Below are positions 28,034 to 38,080 of a stretch of DNA of 42,844 bases, one piece after another. Origin of the DNA: Pseudomonas sp. TH10. GTDB taxonomy: Bacteria > Pseudomonadota > Gammaproteobacteria > Pseudomonadales > Pseudomonadaceae. Below the pieces are notes generated by a model that saw only the letters and a program-made list of their open reading frames with translations, did no database searches and was not told the origin of the DNA. How positions within the stretch are numbered: the stretch's first letter is position 1; each line of letters begins with the position of its first letter. The translations under genes and the position numbers were made by a program. The stretch is from positions 1 through 42,844 of the forward strand of contig NZ_JAEKEG010000173.1 of assembly GCF_016651255.1 (NCBI RefSeq). Reading direction: 5' to 3'.

Positions 28034-31000
28034 TTAGTCGAGCTTGGCGGCAGGCGGTTCTTGCGGCGGTTTGCCATCGACCAGCGGCACAATGGTTTTG
28101 GCTTCCGGTTCAATCGGCACCATCTTGTATTCCTGGCCGTGCAGGTTCTTCAAGTAAACCTCCATCTGGCGGAAGGAGATATTGATGTGCTGCTTCTTGA
28201 ACTCACGGTTGATGAAGCGGTTGACCTCGTCGATCACCGGGTTGCGGTCACCGAGGTCGCGCACGTGCATGCGCAATTCATGGTCGAGGGTGCTTTCACC
28301 GAAGTTGAGGAAGTACACGTGCGGCTCGGGTTCCTTGAGCACGCGCGGGTTCTCGCGGGCGGCCTTGAGCAGCAGCTCTTTGACCAGATCGAGATCCGAA
28401 CCGTAGTCGACCCCCAGTTTCAGCGTCACGCGGGTAATGGTGTCGGTCAGCGACCAGTTGATCAGTTGTCCGGTAATGAACGTCTTGTTCGGGACAATGA
28501 TGTCCTTGCGGTCGAAGTCGGTGATGGTCGTCGCGCGGATGCGGATCTTGCTCACCGTGCCCGAGAGGTTGCCGATGGTGATGGTGTCGCCGATGCGTAC
28601 CGGGCGCTCGAAGAGAATCATGATGCCGGAGATGAAGTTGGCGAAGATCTCCTGCATACCGAAACCAAGGCCGACCGACAGTGCCGCCACCAGCCATTGC
28701 AACTTGTCCCAACTGACGCCGAGGGTCGACAGGGTCGAGACGAAACCGACACCGGCGATCACATAGGACAGCAACGTCGTGGTCGCATAGGCACTGCCTT
28801 GCGCCAGATTGAGCTTGGACAGCACAAACACTTCAAGCAGGCCCGGCAAGTTGCGTGCGAGGGCGAAGGTGATGCCGATGATGATCAGCGCGCCGAGCAT
28901 GTCGCCAATGCTGATCGGCACCATGCTCATGTTGGCGCCGGTGCCGCTGGTGTATTCGTAGAGGGTGATGTTGTCGAGGTAGGAGAACACTGAAATCAGA
29001 TCCGACCAGACCCAGTACAGCGCGGCGATGAAACCGCCGAGCAAGGCCAGACGGATCAGGCGCAGAGACTGTTCATTGACCTTTTCGATGTCCAGGGTTG
29101 GCTCTTCGATTACCGCCTCGCCATCGCCGGCCTCTTTTGCTGCCTGACGTTTGGCCAGGGCGCGTTGATAGGCCAGGCGCCGTGCCGCGACCGCGAGACC
29201 GCGGACGAAAGTGGCTTCGATCACCAGCCAGAACATCAGCAGGTAGAGGGTGTTGATCAGGCGGTCGCTGAGTTTCAGTGCCGTGTAGTAGTAGCCGAAG
29301 CACACCGCGACGAACAGCGCGATGGGCAGCGCGGTAAACAGGATGCCCACGGCCTTGCGGAACAGCGAGGCGTTCTGGTGAGTCGGGCTGCTGATCAGCA
29401 GGCGGCTGAGCAACCAGGCCATCAGCGCATAACAGGTCAGCACCACCGGCATGCCCAATACGTCGTCGGCCAATGCCGCCGGTTGCAATTCAGCCACTGC
29501 GACCACGGCCACCAGCGCCAAAACCACCAGCCCCAGTCGACGCACCCAGCCCTGGAGGAATTCGACCTGGGGTTTTTCCCAGCGGAAGTGCAGTTCTGCC
29601 ACGCCACCCGGCGCCAGAATCCGGTAGGCGGTGTAGAACACCAGCCACGCCTGCCCCATTTGCAGCAGTGCCGCGCCCATGTTGGCGTTCTGCCCTCGGG
29701 CGTCGATTTGCAAGGCCAGACCACACAGCGCCAGACCCAGCGCCACCGGCATCGCCAGCAGAATGTTGATCAGGATCGCCTGCGGCGTGTGCCACTGGCT
29801 GTCACGCTTGAAGTGACCGATGTCCTGGTGAACCTTGTTGAGTTTCCCGTAGAGACTTTTGCGCCGCCACAGCAGTGCACCGATCAGCAGTGCCAGTGGC
29901 AGGAACAGCAGCGGTCGCTGGATCAGGCCGTCGGTCAGTTCGCTCAGGCTCGAGGCCCACGGCAGGGTGTCGACCTGACGCTTGAGGCGCTCCGGCACAC
30001 CGCGCATCCATTCGAAGTCCAGCGGCTTGTTGCTGGGAATCCAGAACATCTGCTCATCGAGGGTCGCGCGCAGACTTTGCGCAGTGCTCAGCAACTGCTT
30101 CTGATTGAGTTGCAGGGTGATCGATTCGTTGAGTACCGCGCTTAGCTCGCGGTTCAGCCGCTCGAGCAAGTCAGCGCGGGTATTGGCCAGATCCAGCAGG
30201 CTTTTGCGCAGTTGCGGGGTGACTTGTTCCGGCGGCTGTGTGGCGAGCAGGTTATCGACGTAGGTCGAAGGATTGCTGAGCAATTCACGCTGCTGGCTGA
30301 CTTCGAACTGATACAGACGAATGTCGGCGATCTGGTCCGCCAGGTCGCGGTCGACCTTGAGGCGCGGCAGGGCTTGTTTCTGTTTGTAGAGAATCTTCGA
30401 CAGCAGCAGGCTGCCCTTGAGCACGTTGATCTGCTCGTCCAGAGCGGAATCGCTCTGGGTGACGCTGTCGAGTTGCTGTTTGGTCTGCAGGTTCTGTTGG
30501 GTGACGATGTTGAGACGGTCGGTGGTTTTGAGCAGGTAGTCGGACAGCTTCAAGTTGATCGAGCTTTCCGTGGCCAGCAAACTGCTGCCCCCGGCTTTTT
30601 GTGCCTCGATGGACTGTTGCGTCACCGTCTCCTGGGACTGTGCCAGGCGCTTCTGGTTGATCAGGTTCTGCAGCTCCTGGATTTCCTGATCCAGGCGATC
30701 CGATTTCTCGGTAAGCAAGTCATGCTGGCTGTTACCCAGGTCCTGCAACTGGCTGTTGCCCGCCAATTCCTGGCGACGCAGGGGGATCAGCGCGTTGAGT
30801 GCCGCAAGTTCGGCGTTGAGCTGGTCGCGCTGTTCGCCGCTCAGGGTTTTACCCGCGTCCTTGCCGGCCTTGAGGATGTTGTTGATCTGCTGGATGCGGG
30901 TCTGGCTGGCGGAAATCTCCGCCTGGGCGCGCTCGGGGCGCGTCTGCGCGGTGATGATCAGGCTGTTGGCGTCGGCCAGGGCCTTTTGCAGATCACTTTG

Positions 31001-31384
31001 CTGAGTGGAGCGATCGGTGAGGATTTGCTCCAGTTGCTGGATTGATTCCCTGGGGAAACGCTGCGCCACCGGCACCACGCTGCTGGCCTTGAGGCGCGTC
31101 AGCTCGCGGGCGTTTTCAATCGTCTGCTTGGGTGCCGTGGCCAGTTGCTGCTTGAGGTCGACCAGCTTCTGCTCGTAATCATTCTTGTTGTTGAGCTGGT
31201 TGAGCGTGTTCTGCAGAACGGTTTGCAGGGTCTTTTTATCAGCGTCCGGCAGTTTGCTGTCGGCGAGTTTGTCCAGACTGGCCTGCACGGCTTCGCTGGA
31301 CGGTGGTTCGGCGGCGTAAAGCGGGCCGACAGTAAGACTCAGGCCCAGCAGGGCCGCAGCAAAAAAGGAGCGCAGGGTAGGCAT
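28034..31384 (-). CDS. mscK: Potassium-efflux mechanosensitive channel MscK/KefA
   Basis: This 1116-residue protein has a signal peptide (MPTLRSFFAAALLGLSLTVG..., cut near AEPPSS) and a long coiled-coil periplasmic domain (about residues 30-480). After it come a series of TMs (about 520-850) and the MscS-like pore and beta domain. The latter shows GLGFGMQEIFANFISGIMI and FERPVRIGDTITIGNLSG. It protects cells against osmotic downshock. I placed the start at ATG 31384 because it begins a normal signal peptide; the open frame to 31822 overlaps cvrA. It follows cvrA by 34 bases, so the two are probably one transcript. Confidence 0.93.
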   Translation of the reverse strand: MPTLRSFFAAALLGLSLTVGPLYAAEPPSSEAVQASLDKLADSKLPDADKKTLQTVLQNTLNQLNNKNDYEQKLVDLKQQLATAPKQTIENARELTRLKASSVVPVAQRFPRESIQQLEQILTDRSTQQSDLQKALADANSLIITAQTRPERAQAEISASQTRIQQINNILKAGKDAGKTLSGEQRDQLNAELAALNALIPLRRQELAGNSQLQDLGNSQHDLLTEKSDRLDQEIQELQNLINQKRLAQSQETVTQQSIEAQKAGGSSLLATESSINLKLSDYLLKTTDRLNIVTQQNLQTKQQLDSVTQSDSALDEQINVLKGSLLLSKILYKQKQALPRLKVDRDLADQIADIRLYQFEVSQQRELLSNPSTYVDNLLATQPPEQVTPQLRKSLLDLANTRADLLERLNRELSAVLNESITLQLNQKQLLSTAQSLRATLDEQMFWIPSNKPLDFEWMRGVPERLKRQVDTLPWASSLSELTDGLIQRPLLFLPLALLIGALLWRRKSLYGKLNKVHQDIGHFKRDSQWHTPQAILINILLAMPVALGLALCGLALQIDARGQNANMGAALLQMGQAWLVFYTAYRILAPGGVAELHFRWEKPQVEFLQGWVRRLGLVVLALVAVVAVAELQPAALADDVLGMPVVLTCYALMAWLLSRLLISSPTHQNASLFRKAVGILFTALPIALFVAVCFGYYYTALKLSDRLINTLYLLMFWLVIEATFVRGLAVAARRLAYQRALAKRQAAKEAGDGEAVIEEPTLDIEKVNEQSLRLIRLALLGGFIAALYWVWSDLISVFSYLDNITLYEYTSGTGANMSMVPISIGDMLGALIIIGITFALARNLPGLLEVFVLSKLNLAQGSAYATTTLLSYVIAGVGFVSTLSTLGVSWDKLQWLVAALSVGLGFGMQEIFANFISGIMILFERPVRIGDTITIGNLSGTVSKIRIRATTITDFDRKDIIVPNKTFITGQLINWSLTDTITRVTLKLGVDYGSDLDLVKELLLKAARENPRVLKEPEPHVYFLNFGESTLDHELRMHVRDLGDRNPVIDEVNRFINREFKKQHINISFRQMEVYLKNLHGQEYKMVPIEPEAKTIVPLVDGKPPQEPPAAKLD

Positions 31385-31418
31385 AGAGACCGGTCGAGCA
31401 AGTGAGAGTGGACGCAGT

Positions 31419-33161
31419 TTAGAGGAAGAGTCCGGGGCCCGGGCGACTTCCTTCGGGGAATCTGACGCCGACTTTGCCGATCTTGTTCCCGTCCATGACC
31501 GCGACCGTCCAGTGGGTGTTGTTCCACTCGACCTGGTCACCAACGATCGGTGCACCACCGACCTTGTGGGCGATAAAGGCGCCCAGCGTCGTGTCCGGAT
31601 CGATGCCCTCGGTCGGCAAGCCATAAAGCGCCGCAACCGCTTTAAGCTGGGCGTCTCCTTCGAGTACGAAGTCGCCGAAGAAACGCAGATCGAGGCCGCG
31701 TTGCGGTGCCTGGCTGAAGAGTTTTCCGAGGGCCGACAAGTTGTGTTCATGGCCGATAACACACAGCAAATCATCGACTTCCAATACCGTACTACCCGAC
31801 GGATGGAGCAATTGTTGGCCACGAAACAGCGCGGCGATGCGTGTGCCTTCGGGCATTTTCAGCTCGCGCAGGGGTGAACCGATGCACCATTTCTCTGCGC
31901 CGAGCTTGTAAACGAACAGCTCCCACTCACTGGTGATGTGCACTTCCAGCGCGGATCGGGAGATCGGCGCGGGCTCCGGCGGCACCGTCACCTTCAACAG
32001 TTTGGCGACCCACGGCAGGCTTGTGCCCTGCACCAGCAGCGACACCAACACAATGAAGAAGGCGAGGTTGAAGTACAGCTGCGCATTCGGCAGCCCGGCC
32101 ATCAGCGGGAACACCGCGAGAATGATCGGTACCGCACCACGCAGACCCACCCAGGAGATGAAGGCTTTTTCACGGCCGTGGAACGCCTTGAATGGCAGCA
32201 AACCGACGATTACCGACAACGGCCGCGCGAACAGAATCATCCACAGCGCCAGACCGAGGGCGGGCAGGGCGATTGGCAGCAAATCGTGCGGCGTGACCAG
32301 CAGCCCCAACACCAGGAACATGCCGATCTGCGCCAGCCAGGCCATGCCGTCGAGCATGTGCAGAATGCCGTGGCGGCTGCGCACCGGACGGTTGCCGATC
32401 ACCAGACCGCACAGGTACACCGCGAGGAAGCCACTGCCATGCAGGGCGTTGGTCAGGGCAAACACCAGCAGACCGCCGGCGATCACCAGAATCGGATAGA
32501 GACCGGCAGCGAGATTGATCCGGTTGACCAACTGCAGCATCAGCCAGCCGCCGCCGAGACCGATCACGCCACCGATACCGAATTCGCGGATCAGGTGCGT
32601 CAGCAGGCTCCAGTGCAGTCCGGTCTGGCCGCTGGCGAGCATGTCGATCAGGGTCACGGTGAGAAACACCGCCATCGGGTCGTTACTGCCGGATTCGATT
32701 TCCAGGCTGGCGGTGACCCGTTCGTTGAGGCCTTTGCCGCCCAGCAGCGAGAACACCGCAGCGGCGTCTGTCGAACCGACGATGGCGCCGATCAGCAGGC
32801 CCTGAATCATGTTGAGGTCGAACAGCCACGCGGCCGCCATGCCGGTCAGCCCGGTGGTGATCAACACGCCGACCGTGGCCAGCGACAACGCTGGCCATAA
32901 CGCCACGCGGAAACTCGACACCCGTGTGCGCAAACCACCGTCGAGGAGGATCACCGCAAGTGCGAGGTTGCCGACCAGATAGGCCGTTGGGTAGTTATCG
33001 AAAATGATCCCGCCGCCATCAACCCCGGCGGCCATGCCGACGGCAAGGATAATGACCAGAATCGGAATGCCGAGACGGGAGGAAAGTGAACTGACAAGAA
33101 TGCTCGCACCTACCAGCAACGCGCCGATCAAGAACAGGCTGTTGATGGTCGTCGCATTCAA
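31419..33161 (-). CDS. cvrA: K+/H+ antiporter with RCK and CorC/HlyC domains
   Basis: This 580-residue protein has about 12 TMs of the NhaP-type CPA1 family ([17 protein letters not shown]... and [11 protein letters not shown]). After it come a TrkA-C-like region (about residues 405-490) and a C-terminal CorC/HlyC-like domain (about 500-575), the layout of CvrA/NhaP2. It would export K+ in exchange for H+. The start is TTG 33161 (encoding [11 protein letters not shown]) with TGGAG about 9 bases upstream; the upstream frame from 33329 looks non-coding. Pairing with mscK fits a shared role in ion and turgor control. Confidence 0.92.
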   Translation of the reverse strand: MNATTINSLFLIGALLVGASILVSSLSSRLGIPILVIILAVGMAAGVDGGGIIFDNYPTAYLVGNLALAVILLDGGLRTRVSSFRVALWPALSLATVGVLITTGLTGMAAAWLFDLNMIQGLLIGAIVGSTDAAAVFSLLGGKGLNERVTASLEIESGSNDPMAVFLTVTLIDMLASGQTGLHWSLLTHLIREFGIGGVIGLGGGWLMLQLVNRINLAAGLYPILVIAGGLLVFALTNALHGSGFLAVYLCGLVIGNRPVRSRHGILHMLDGMAWLAQIGMFLVLGLLVTPHDLLPIALPALGLALWMILFARPLSVIVGLLPFKAFHGREKAFISWVGLRGAVPIILAVFPLMAGLPNAQLYFNLAFFIVLVSLLVQGTSLPWVAKLLKVTVPPEPAPISRSALEVHITSEWELFVYKLGAEKWCIGSPLRELKMPEGTRIAALFRGQQLLHPSGSTVLEVDDLLCVIGHEHNLSALGKLFSQAPQRGLDLRFFGDFVLEGDAQLKAVAALYGLPTEGIDPDTTLGAFIAHKVGGAPIVGDQVEWNNTHWTVAVMDGNKIGKVGVRFPEGSRPGPGLFL

Positions 33162-33300
33162 AGGCAGTACTCCAGGGACGTAAAGACGGGCACAAACTGA
33201 CCATGCAGTCTGCGTGCCAGCGATTCTAACCTGTTGAAATGTGATGCTGTCAAAAAGGTTTTGCGGATCAATGCCCAACAGCTGAATCCGCCTTGGCGTG

Positions 33301-34926
33301 TTAAAGGTGGAAGCGTCCCACCATTCCATTCAGATCCAGCGCCAGGCGCGACAGCTCATTACTCGCTGCACTGGTCTGATTCGCCCCTGTCGCCGATTGC
33401 ACCGACAGATCCCGGATGTTCACCAGGTTGCGATCCACTTCCCGCGCCACCTGCGCCTGTTCTTCCGCCGCGCTGGCGATCACCAGGTTGCGCTCGTTGA
33501 TCTCTACGATCGCCGTGTTGATGGTGTCCAGCGACAGTCCGGCTCCGCGGGCAATGTTCAGGGTCGATTCGGCACGCTCGGTGCTGTTGCGCATCGAATT
33601 CACCGCATGCTCGGTACCGCTCTGAATGCTGCCGATCATCCGCTCGATTTCGCTGGTCGACTGCTGAGTGCGATGCGCCAATGCGCGAACTTCATCCGCC
33701 ACCACCGCAAAACCGCGACCGGCCTCACCGGCGCGCGCCGCTTCAATCGCCGCGTTCAGCGCCAGCAGATTGGTTTGATCAGCCAGCCCACGAATCACAT
33801 CCAGGACTTTGCCGATATCCCTGGACTCGTTGGCCAGGTCGCCGATCAGGCTTGCGGTGCTCTGCACGTCGGCGCTCATGCGTTCAATGGCGCTGACGGT
33901 TTCCTGAACCAGGTCGCGGCCGTCGCCGGCAGAGGTGGTGGCGTTTTTCGACGCTTCGGAGGTGCTGACCGCGTTGCGTGCAACTTCTTCAACGGCGCTG
34001 GTCATTTCGTTCACCGCAGTGGCGGCCTGTTCGATTTCGTTGTTCTGCTGGGTCAGGCCGCGGGCGCTTTCATCGGTGACGCTGTTGAGCTCTTCAGCGG
34101 CGGAGGCCAGTTGAGTCGCCGAACCGGAAATTCGCTGCAACGTGTCGCGCAGTTTTTCCTGCATCTTCGACATGGCCAGCAACAGGCGGCCGGCTTCATC
34201 TTCGCCATCGACGGTGATCGGGCGAGTCAGGTTGCCCTCGGCGATGGCTTCGGCAGCCTCCAGGGCATTGGCGATCGGCTTGGTAATGCTGTTGGTCAAC
34301 AACCAGGCGAACAGCAGCGTCAGGCCTGAGGCCAGGACCAGCAGCCCGACAACCAGGTTGAATGCTGAGGAATACTGCTCGGCAGCTTCGTGGCTCGTTT
34401 CAGCGATCTGCTGGGTATTGATCTCCAGCAACCTGGCGAGTGCCGTGTTGACCGCCTCGGAATTGGCCAGCAATTCGGTGTTGAGCATTTTGCGCAGGTC
34501 TTCGACCTGATTGTTGCGCGACAGGCTCTTCATCTGCTCCTCAAGCTGACGGTATTGCCCCAGCAGTTGCAGGTACTGGTCGTAGGCTGCCCGCTCGACC
34601 GGCCCGTCGATCAGCGGTTCATAGACTTTCTGCGCCGCGCGGATCTGCTGATGACGCAGCTCGAACAGCTCATAGGTTTTCTGCTGCACGTCGGGTTCGC
34701 GGTTGGTCAGCAAGCGGTAGGACAGGACCCGCAGGCGCAGCGTCAATTGCGTGAACTCGTCGAGGCTTTTCACGCTAGGCACGCTGGCGGAGGCGATGTC
34801 TTCGCCCGCCGCGCGGATCTTGCTCATCTGGTTCAAGGCAAACACCCCCAGAACCAGCATCAAACCGCCAATCAGGGCAAAACCGAGGAAGGCCCGCGGA
34901 GCGATATTCATATTACGAAGAGACAT
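33301..34926 (-). CDS. Methyl-accepting chemotaxis protein, 4HB sensor
   Basis: This 541-residue chemoreceptor has TM1 ([20 protein letters not shown]), a periplasmic four-helix-bundle region of about 150 residues with [10 protein letters not shown] and LRVLSYRLL, and TM2 ([19 protein letters not shown]). HAMP follows with the [15 protein letters not shown] segment, then the cytoplasmic signalling domain. The hairpin tip reads [19 protein letters not shown], and [10 protein letters not shown] is next. I chose ATG 34926 because it gives the usual 541-residue Pseudomonas receptor. The ligand is unknown. It is divergent from the coiled-coil/ZapA-like pair. Confidence 0.88.
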   Translation of the reverse strand: MSLRNMNIAPRAFLGFALIGGLMLVLGVFALNQMSKIRAAGEDIASASVPSVKSLDEFTQLTLRLRVLSYRLLTNREPDVQQKTYELFELRHQQIRAAQKVYEPLIDGPVERAAYDQYLQLLGQYRQLEEQMKSLSRNNQVEDLRKMLNTELLANSEAVNTALARLLEINTQQIAETSHEAAEQYSSAFNLVVGLLVLASGLTLLFAWLLTNSITKPIANALEAAEAIAEGNLTRPITVDGEDEAGRLLLAMSKMQEKLRDTLQRISGSATQLASAAEELNSVTDESARGLTQQNNEIEQAATAVNEMTSAVEEVARNAVSTSEASKNATTSAGDGRDLVQETVSAIERMSADVQSTASLIGDLANESRDIGKVLDVIRGLADQTNLLALNAAIEAARAGEAGRGFAVVADEVRALAHRTQQSTSEIERMIGSIQSGTEHAVNSMRNSTERAESTLNIARGAGLSLDTINTAIVEINERNLVIASAAEEQAQVAREVDRNLVNIRDLSVQSATGANQTSAASNELSRLALDLNGMVGRFHL

Positions 34927-35046
34927 GGTGTGTACCGGAAAAGGCGCATCCATGCGGCGCTGAGACTGTCGTATGGAGGGCTTATCGGTCATCAGACTGA
35001 AGTCTTGAGTGCCTGTGCGTATTTGTCGCATCCACAGCACACTTCC

Positions 35047-35146
35047 TGTAGGAGCTCGCTCGCGATGGTCGTGAACGATGACGCGAGCATCGAGGGATAT
35101 GCGGTGGTCTTTCGTTCGTTGCGAGCAAGCTCGTGCCTGCAACAAG
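35047..35146. repeat. Degenerate REP-like inverted pair, GTAGGAGCTCGCTCGCGA type
   Basis: GTAGGAGCTCGCTCGCGATG (35048-35067) faces GCGAGCAAGCTCGTGCCTGC with several mismatches, around about 50 bases. It is a different REP family from the other copies. It lies in the 386-base gap between the divergent chemoreceptor and coiled-coil genes (34927-35312); I see no gene or convincing promoter elsewhere in that gap. Confidence 0.55.
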
Positions 35147-35312
35147 GGTTATCGACGAAGTGCAGGAACCAGATCCGCCAATCACAGTCTTTAAAGCTCG
35201 CGAGAAGGGTCGCCCGCCAGGAAAATCAAGGCCTTGCGCCTGAATAACCCTGGCATCCGTGGTGACTTTTCTTTATCGTACGCGCCCTTTGAAAAACGCT
35301 TGGAAGATCAAA

Positions 35313-35543
35313 ATGTTGGAAGCATCCCTCAGCCAATTGGAACAGCTCGTCAGCGACCTGGTGCAACAGAACCAGACCCTGGCACACACCAACCAGACCC
35401 TGACCACGGAACTGGCCCAGGCCAAGGATGAAAACGAAAGCCTGCAACTGAACCTGATGGAACAGGAAGAAAAGCACGGCGCCACCGCCGCGCGCATTCA
35501 GGCCCTGGTTGATCGCGTCAACGCCGGTCCTGTCAGCGCATGA
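35313..35543 (+). CDS. Short coiled-coil protein, ZapB-like (TIGR02449-like)
   Basis: This 76-residue protein is predicted to be almost wholly coiled-coil, with leucines at heptad spacing (LEASLSQLEQLVSDL, then LTTELAQAKDENESLQ). It resembles the small TIGR02449 protein that lies before zapA in Pseudomonas. ATG 35313 has GGAAG 8 bases upstream. It overlaps the ZapA-like gene (ATGA), so the pair is translationally coupled. A role as the ZapB-like partner of that protein is inference. Confidence 0.72.
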   Translation: MLEASLSQLEQLVSDLVQQNQTLAHTNQTLTTELAQAKDENESLQLNLMEQEEKHGATAARIQALVDRVNAGPVSA

Positions 35544-35842
35544 ACCACGGCACAGCAGGGGTAAAAGTCATCTCCATTCTTGGGGAGGACTATTCGATCA
35601 AGGCACCGGCCGGGGAGGAGCAAACCCTGCTGGACGCCGCCATGATGTTGAAGGCTGCACTGGCTGACACGAAGAAGAGGTACCCGACGCTGATCGGTGA
35701 CCGGCTGCTCGTGCTGGCGGCGATGAACCTGTGCTCTCAGCAGATCGAGATGCGCAAGCAGCACCAGGAAGAACTCGACCGTTACCAAGAGCAAGTCAGC
35801 GCCACGGTCGACACCATCGCCAAGACCATCAATCAGGGCTGA
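35540..35842 (+). CDS. ZapA-like protein (paralog)
   Basis: This 100-residue protein has the ZapA layout: an N-terminal VKVISILGEDYSIKAP strand, then YPTLIGDRLLVLAAMNLCSQ and a C-terminal coiled coil. ZapA binds FtsZ in the division ring. It differs from the usual Pseudomonas ZapA that I recall, and the 6S RNA and ygfA genes that follow the usual one are absent here. I read it as a second ZapA-like gene. Confidence 0.75.
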   Translation: MNHGTAGVKVISILGEDYSIKAPAGEEQTLLDAAMMLKAALADTKKRYPTLIGDRLLVLAAMNLCSQQIEMRKQHQEELDRYQEQVSATVDTIAKTINQG

Positions 35843-35881
35843 TGGGTTTGCGCACAACCAAAGAATAGATTGTTGATTGAG

Positions 35882-35891
35882 TTGTATACAA
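35882..35891. promoter_or_regulatory. Perfect palindrome TTGTATACAA upstream of a chemoreceptor
   Basis: A perfect 10-base palindrome of the kind used as an operator by GntR-family regulators lies 51 bases before the second chemoreceptor gene. It overlaps a possible -10 (TATACA or TACAAT); no good -35 fits it. No GntR gene is in the window, so any regulator is unlinked. Confidence 0.45.
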
Positions 35892-35941
35892 TCGGCACGG
35901 CTGTTGCATCGTTTCGGCCACTTATTCTTTGGGGGTGCTCC

Positions 35942-37879
35942 ATGCAGTTGTGGCGACGCAGTATTCAATGGCAGCTGATCCTCAGCATGGGCACCGCCCT
36001 GCTGGTCAGCATCCTGATCGTGGTTGGCATTTATACCCTGGTGGTCAACCGCCTCGCCCAGAGCTATCTGGTCGAGCAAGCATTGCCGTCGAGCATCGAA
36101 GCGACGCGCAACGACATCGAACGCATCCTCGTGCAACCGCTAACGGCGGCCAAAGACATTGCCAGCAACACCATGGTTCGCGACTGGCTCGCGTCGGGTG
36201 AAGACAGCGGCAAAACAGCAGCCTTTGCGCAATATCTGGAAGGCATCCGCGCCGAACACAAAGCTTTTACGGCGTTGATCATCGGCACCGAATCCAATCA
36301 TTACATCACCGAAAAAGGCCTGGATCGCACGCTCAGTCGCGCCAAACCTGCCGATGCCTGGTTCTACTCTTTCCTCGACAGTCAGCAGCCGCGCACCCTC
36401 AATATCGACAACGATGGCGCGACCGGCGAGTTGGCGCTGTTCATTGACTTGAAGGTCGAGCAGGCTGGCAAAGTGGTCGGCGTTGCCGGACTCGGCTTGA
36501 GCATGAAAGAGCTGTCCGAGCTGATCCACAACTTCAGTTTCGGCGAGCGCGGCAAGGTCTATCTCGTGCGTTCCGATGGTTTGATCCAGGTGCATCCCGA
36601 GGCGCAGTTCAGCGGTAAACGCACCCTTACAGAGCAGATCGGTGCCTCGGCCGCGCAGGCCGTCATGGGTCAAAAAATTGCCGTAAGCAGCAGTTTCCAA
36701 AGAGCGGGAGAGGATTTCCTCGCCTTCAGCCTGCCCTTGCGTGATCTGGGCTGGACCCTGGTGGCCGAAGTGCCGCAGTCGCAGATCTATGCCGAAGCCC
36801 GCAAAGCGATGTGGATGAGCGGCGGCATCGGTCTGGCCGTGGCGCTGGTGTGCCTGGCGTTGGTGGTCTGGCTGGCGCAGGGTTTGGTGCGGCCGATTCG
36901 TCAGGTAACAGCCGCGCTGGTAGCAATCGGTAGCGGTGGGGGAGATTTGACCCATCGGTTAGATTCCAGTCGCGCTGATGAACTGGGCGATCTGGCGCGG
37001 GGCTTCAATCGCTTCCTCGATAGCCAGCGGGGGATGATTGCCGAAGTGCTGACCACCAGCGAGCGTTTGCGCACGGCTGTCGGGCAAGTGGCCAAGGTTG
37101 TCGATAACACTGCCGAGCGCTCCGGCCGTCAGCAGGAAATGACCGACATGGTTGCCACAGCCGTTCATGAAATGGGCCTGACCGTGCAGGAAATCGCGCA
37201 GAACGCCGGCAACGCGGCGCTCGCCTCGCAAACCGCGCGGGATGAGGCCATGCAGGCGCGGGAAGTGGTTGGTGGTTCGATTCGGCACATTGAAAGCATG
37301 TCCGATGAGATTGGCTTGGCAGCGGGCGCGGTGGGTGAGCTGGCGCATCAGGTAGGGTCTATCGATCAGGTGTTGGCGGTGATTCGCGGGGTGTCCGAAC
37401 AGACGAATTTGCTGGCTTTGAACGCAGCTATCGAAGCCGCGCGTGCCGGAGATATGGGGCGTGGTTTTGCAGTTGTTGCTGATGAAGTCCGAACGTTGGC
37501 ACGGCGGACTCAGGCGTCCACTGACGAGATTCAGCAGATGATCGGCAGCCTCAAGCAGGGAGCGGAAAACGCCGTGTCATCGATGCGCACGGGGCAGGCG
37601 GCGACGGGCACCGGGGTTGAGTCGAGCCAACGCACCGGGGCGTCGTTGACGGCGATTACCGGGCAGGTCGAGCGCATCAGCGACATGAACCATCAGGTGG
37701 CGACAGCGACGGAAGAACAGTCGGCGGTGACTGAAGAGATCAACCGCAACGTGCAGGGCATTTCCGATCTGGCGCGGGCGACGGCGGGGGAGGTTCGGGC
37801 GTGTCGTGAGGATTGTCAGATGTTGCAGCGACTAGCGGATGATCTGGCGCGGCAGATGGGTGGGTTCAAGCTGAGCTAA
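35942..37879 (+). CDS. Methyl-accepting chemotaxis protein, Cache sensor
   Basis: This 645-residue receptor has TM1 (residues 10-34), a periplasmic region of about 240 residues with Cache-like features ([20 protein letters not shown], then GVAGLGLSM), and TM2 near residue 290. HAMP follows with [10 protein letters not shown] and [14 protein letters not shown], then the signalling domain with [19 protein letters not shown]. The start ATG 35942 has GGGGG 8-9 bases upstream; the upstream frame is not supported. The ligand is not readable from sequence. It follows the ZapA-like gene by 99 bases. Confidence 0.9.
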   Translation: MQLWRRSIQWQLILSMGTALLVSILIVVGIYTLVVNRLAQSYLVEQALPSSIEATRNDIERILVQPLTAAKDIASNTMVRDWLASGEDSGKTAAFAQYLEGIRAEHKAFTALIIGTESNHYITEKGLDRTLSRAKPADAWFYSFLDSQQPRTLNIDNDGATGELALFIDLKVEQAGKVVGVAGLGLSMKELSELIHNFSFGERGKVYLVRSDGLIQVHPEAQFSGKRTLTEQIGASAAQAVMGQKIAVSSSFQRAGEDFLAFSLPLRDLGWTLVAEVPQSQIYAEARKAMWMSGGIGLAVALVCLALVVWLAQGLVRPIRQVTAALVAIGSGGGDLTHRLDSSRADELGDLARGFNRFLDSQRGMIAEVLTTSERLRTAVGQVAKVVDNTAERSGRQQEMTDMVATAVHEMGLTVQEIAQNAGNAALASQTARDEAMQAREVVGGSIRHIESMSDEIGLAAGAVGELAHQVGSIDQVLAVIRGVSEQTNLLALNAAIEAARAGDMGRGFAVVADEVRTLARRTQASTDEIQQMIGSLKQGAENAVSSMRTGQAATGTGVESSQRTGASLTAITGQVERISDMNHQVATATEEQSAVTEEINRNVQGISDLARATAGEVRACREDCQMLQRLADDLARQMGGFKLS

Positions 37880-37897
37880 GTGTTCAATCAGAAAAGC

Positions 37898-38073
37898 CCC
37901 TCACCCTAGCCCTCTCCCAGAGGGAGAGGGGACTGAATGTGGGATGCTTGAGAAATACACCGACCTGAAAGTACTGTACTGAATCCATAGTCGACGCGGT
38001 TTTTCAGGTCGATGTATAGCGTCTGACACCTCGGTCGGCCCCCTCTCCCAGAGGGAGAGGGCTGGGGTGAGGG
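37898..38073. repeat. MITE-like palindromic element with nested inverted repeats
   Basis: The outer arms are near-perfect inverted repeats of about 35 bases: CCCTCACCCTAGCCCTCTCC (from 37898) and its complement GGAGAGGGCTGGGGTGAGGG (to 38073). Each arm contains its own hairpin (CCTCTCCC/GGGAGAGG). An inner repeat pairs ATACACCGACCTGAAA (37955-37970) with TTTCAGGTCGATGTAT (38002-38017), 15 of 16 bases. It lies between a chemoreceptor and an acyl-CoA dehydrogenase gene on opposite strands. No transposase is present. Confidence 0.8.
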
Positions 38074-38080
38074 TAGGTTT

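Noticed and set aside
35843..35941. 6S RNA after the ZapA-like gene
   Set aside because: Only 99 bases separate the ZapA-like gene from the chemoreceptor, too short for 6S RNA (about 180 bases), and no matching structure was seen.
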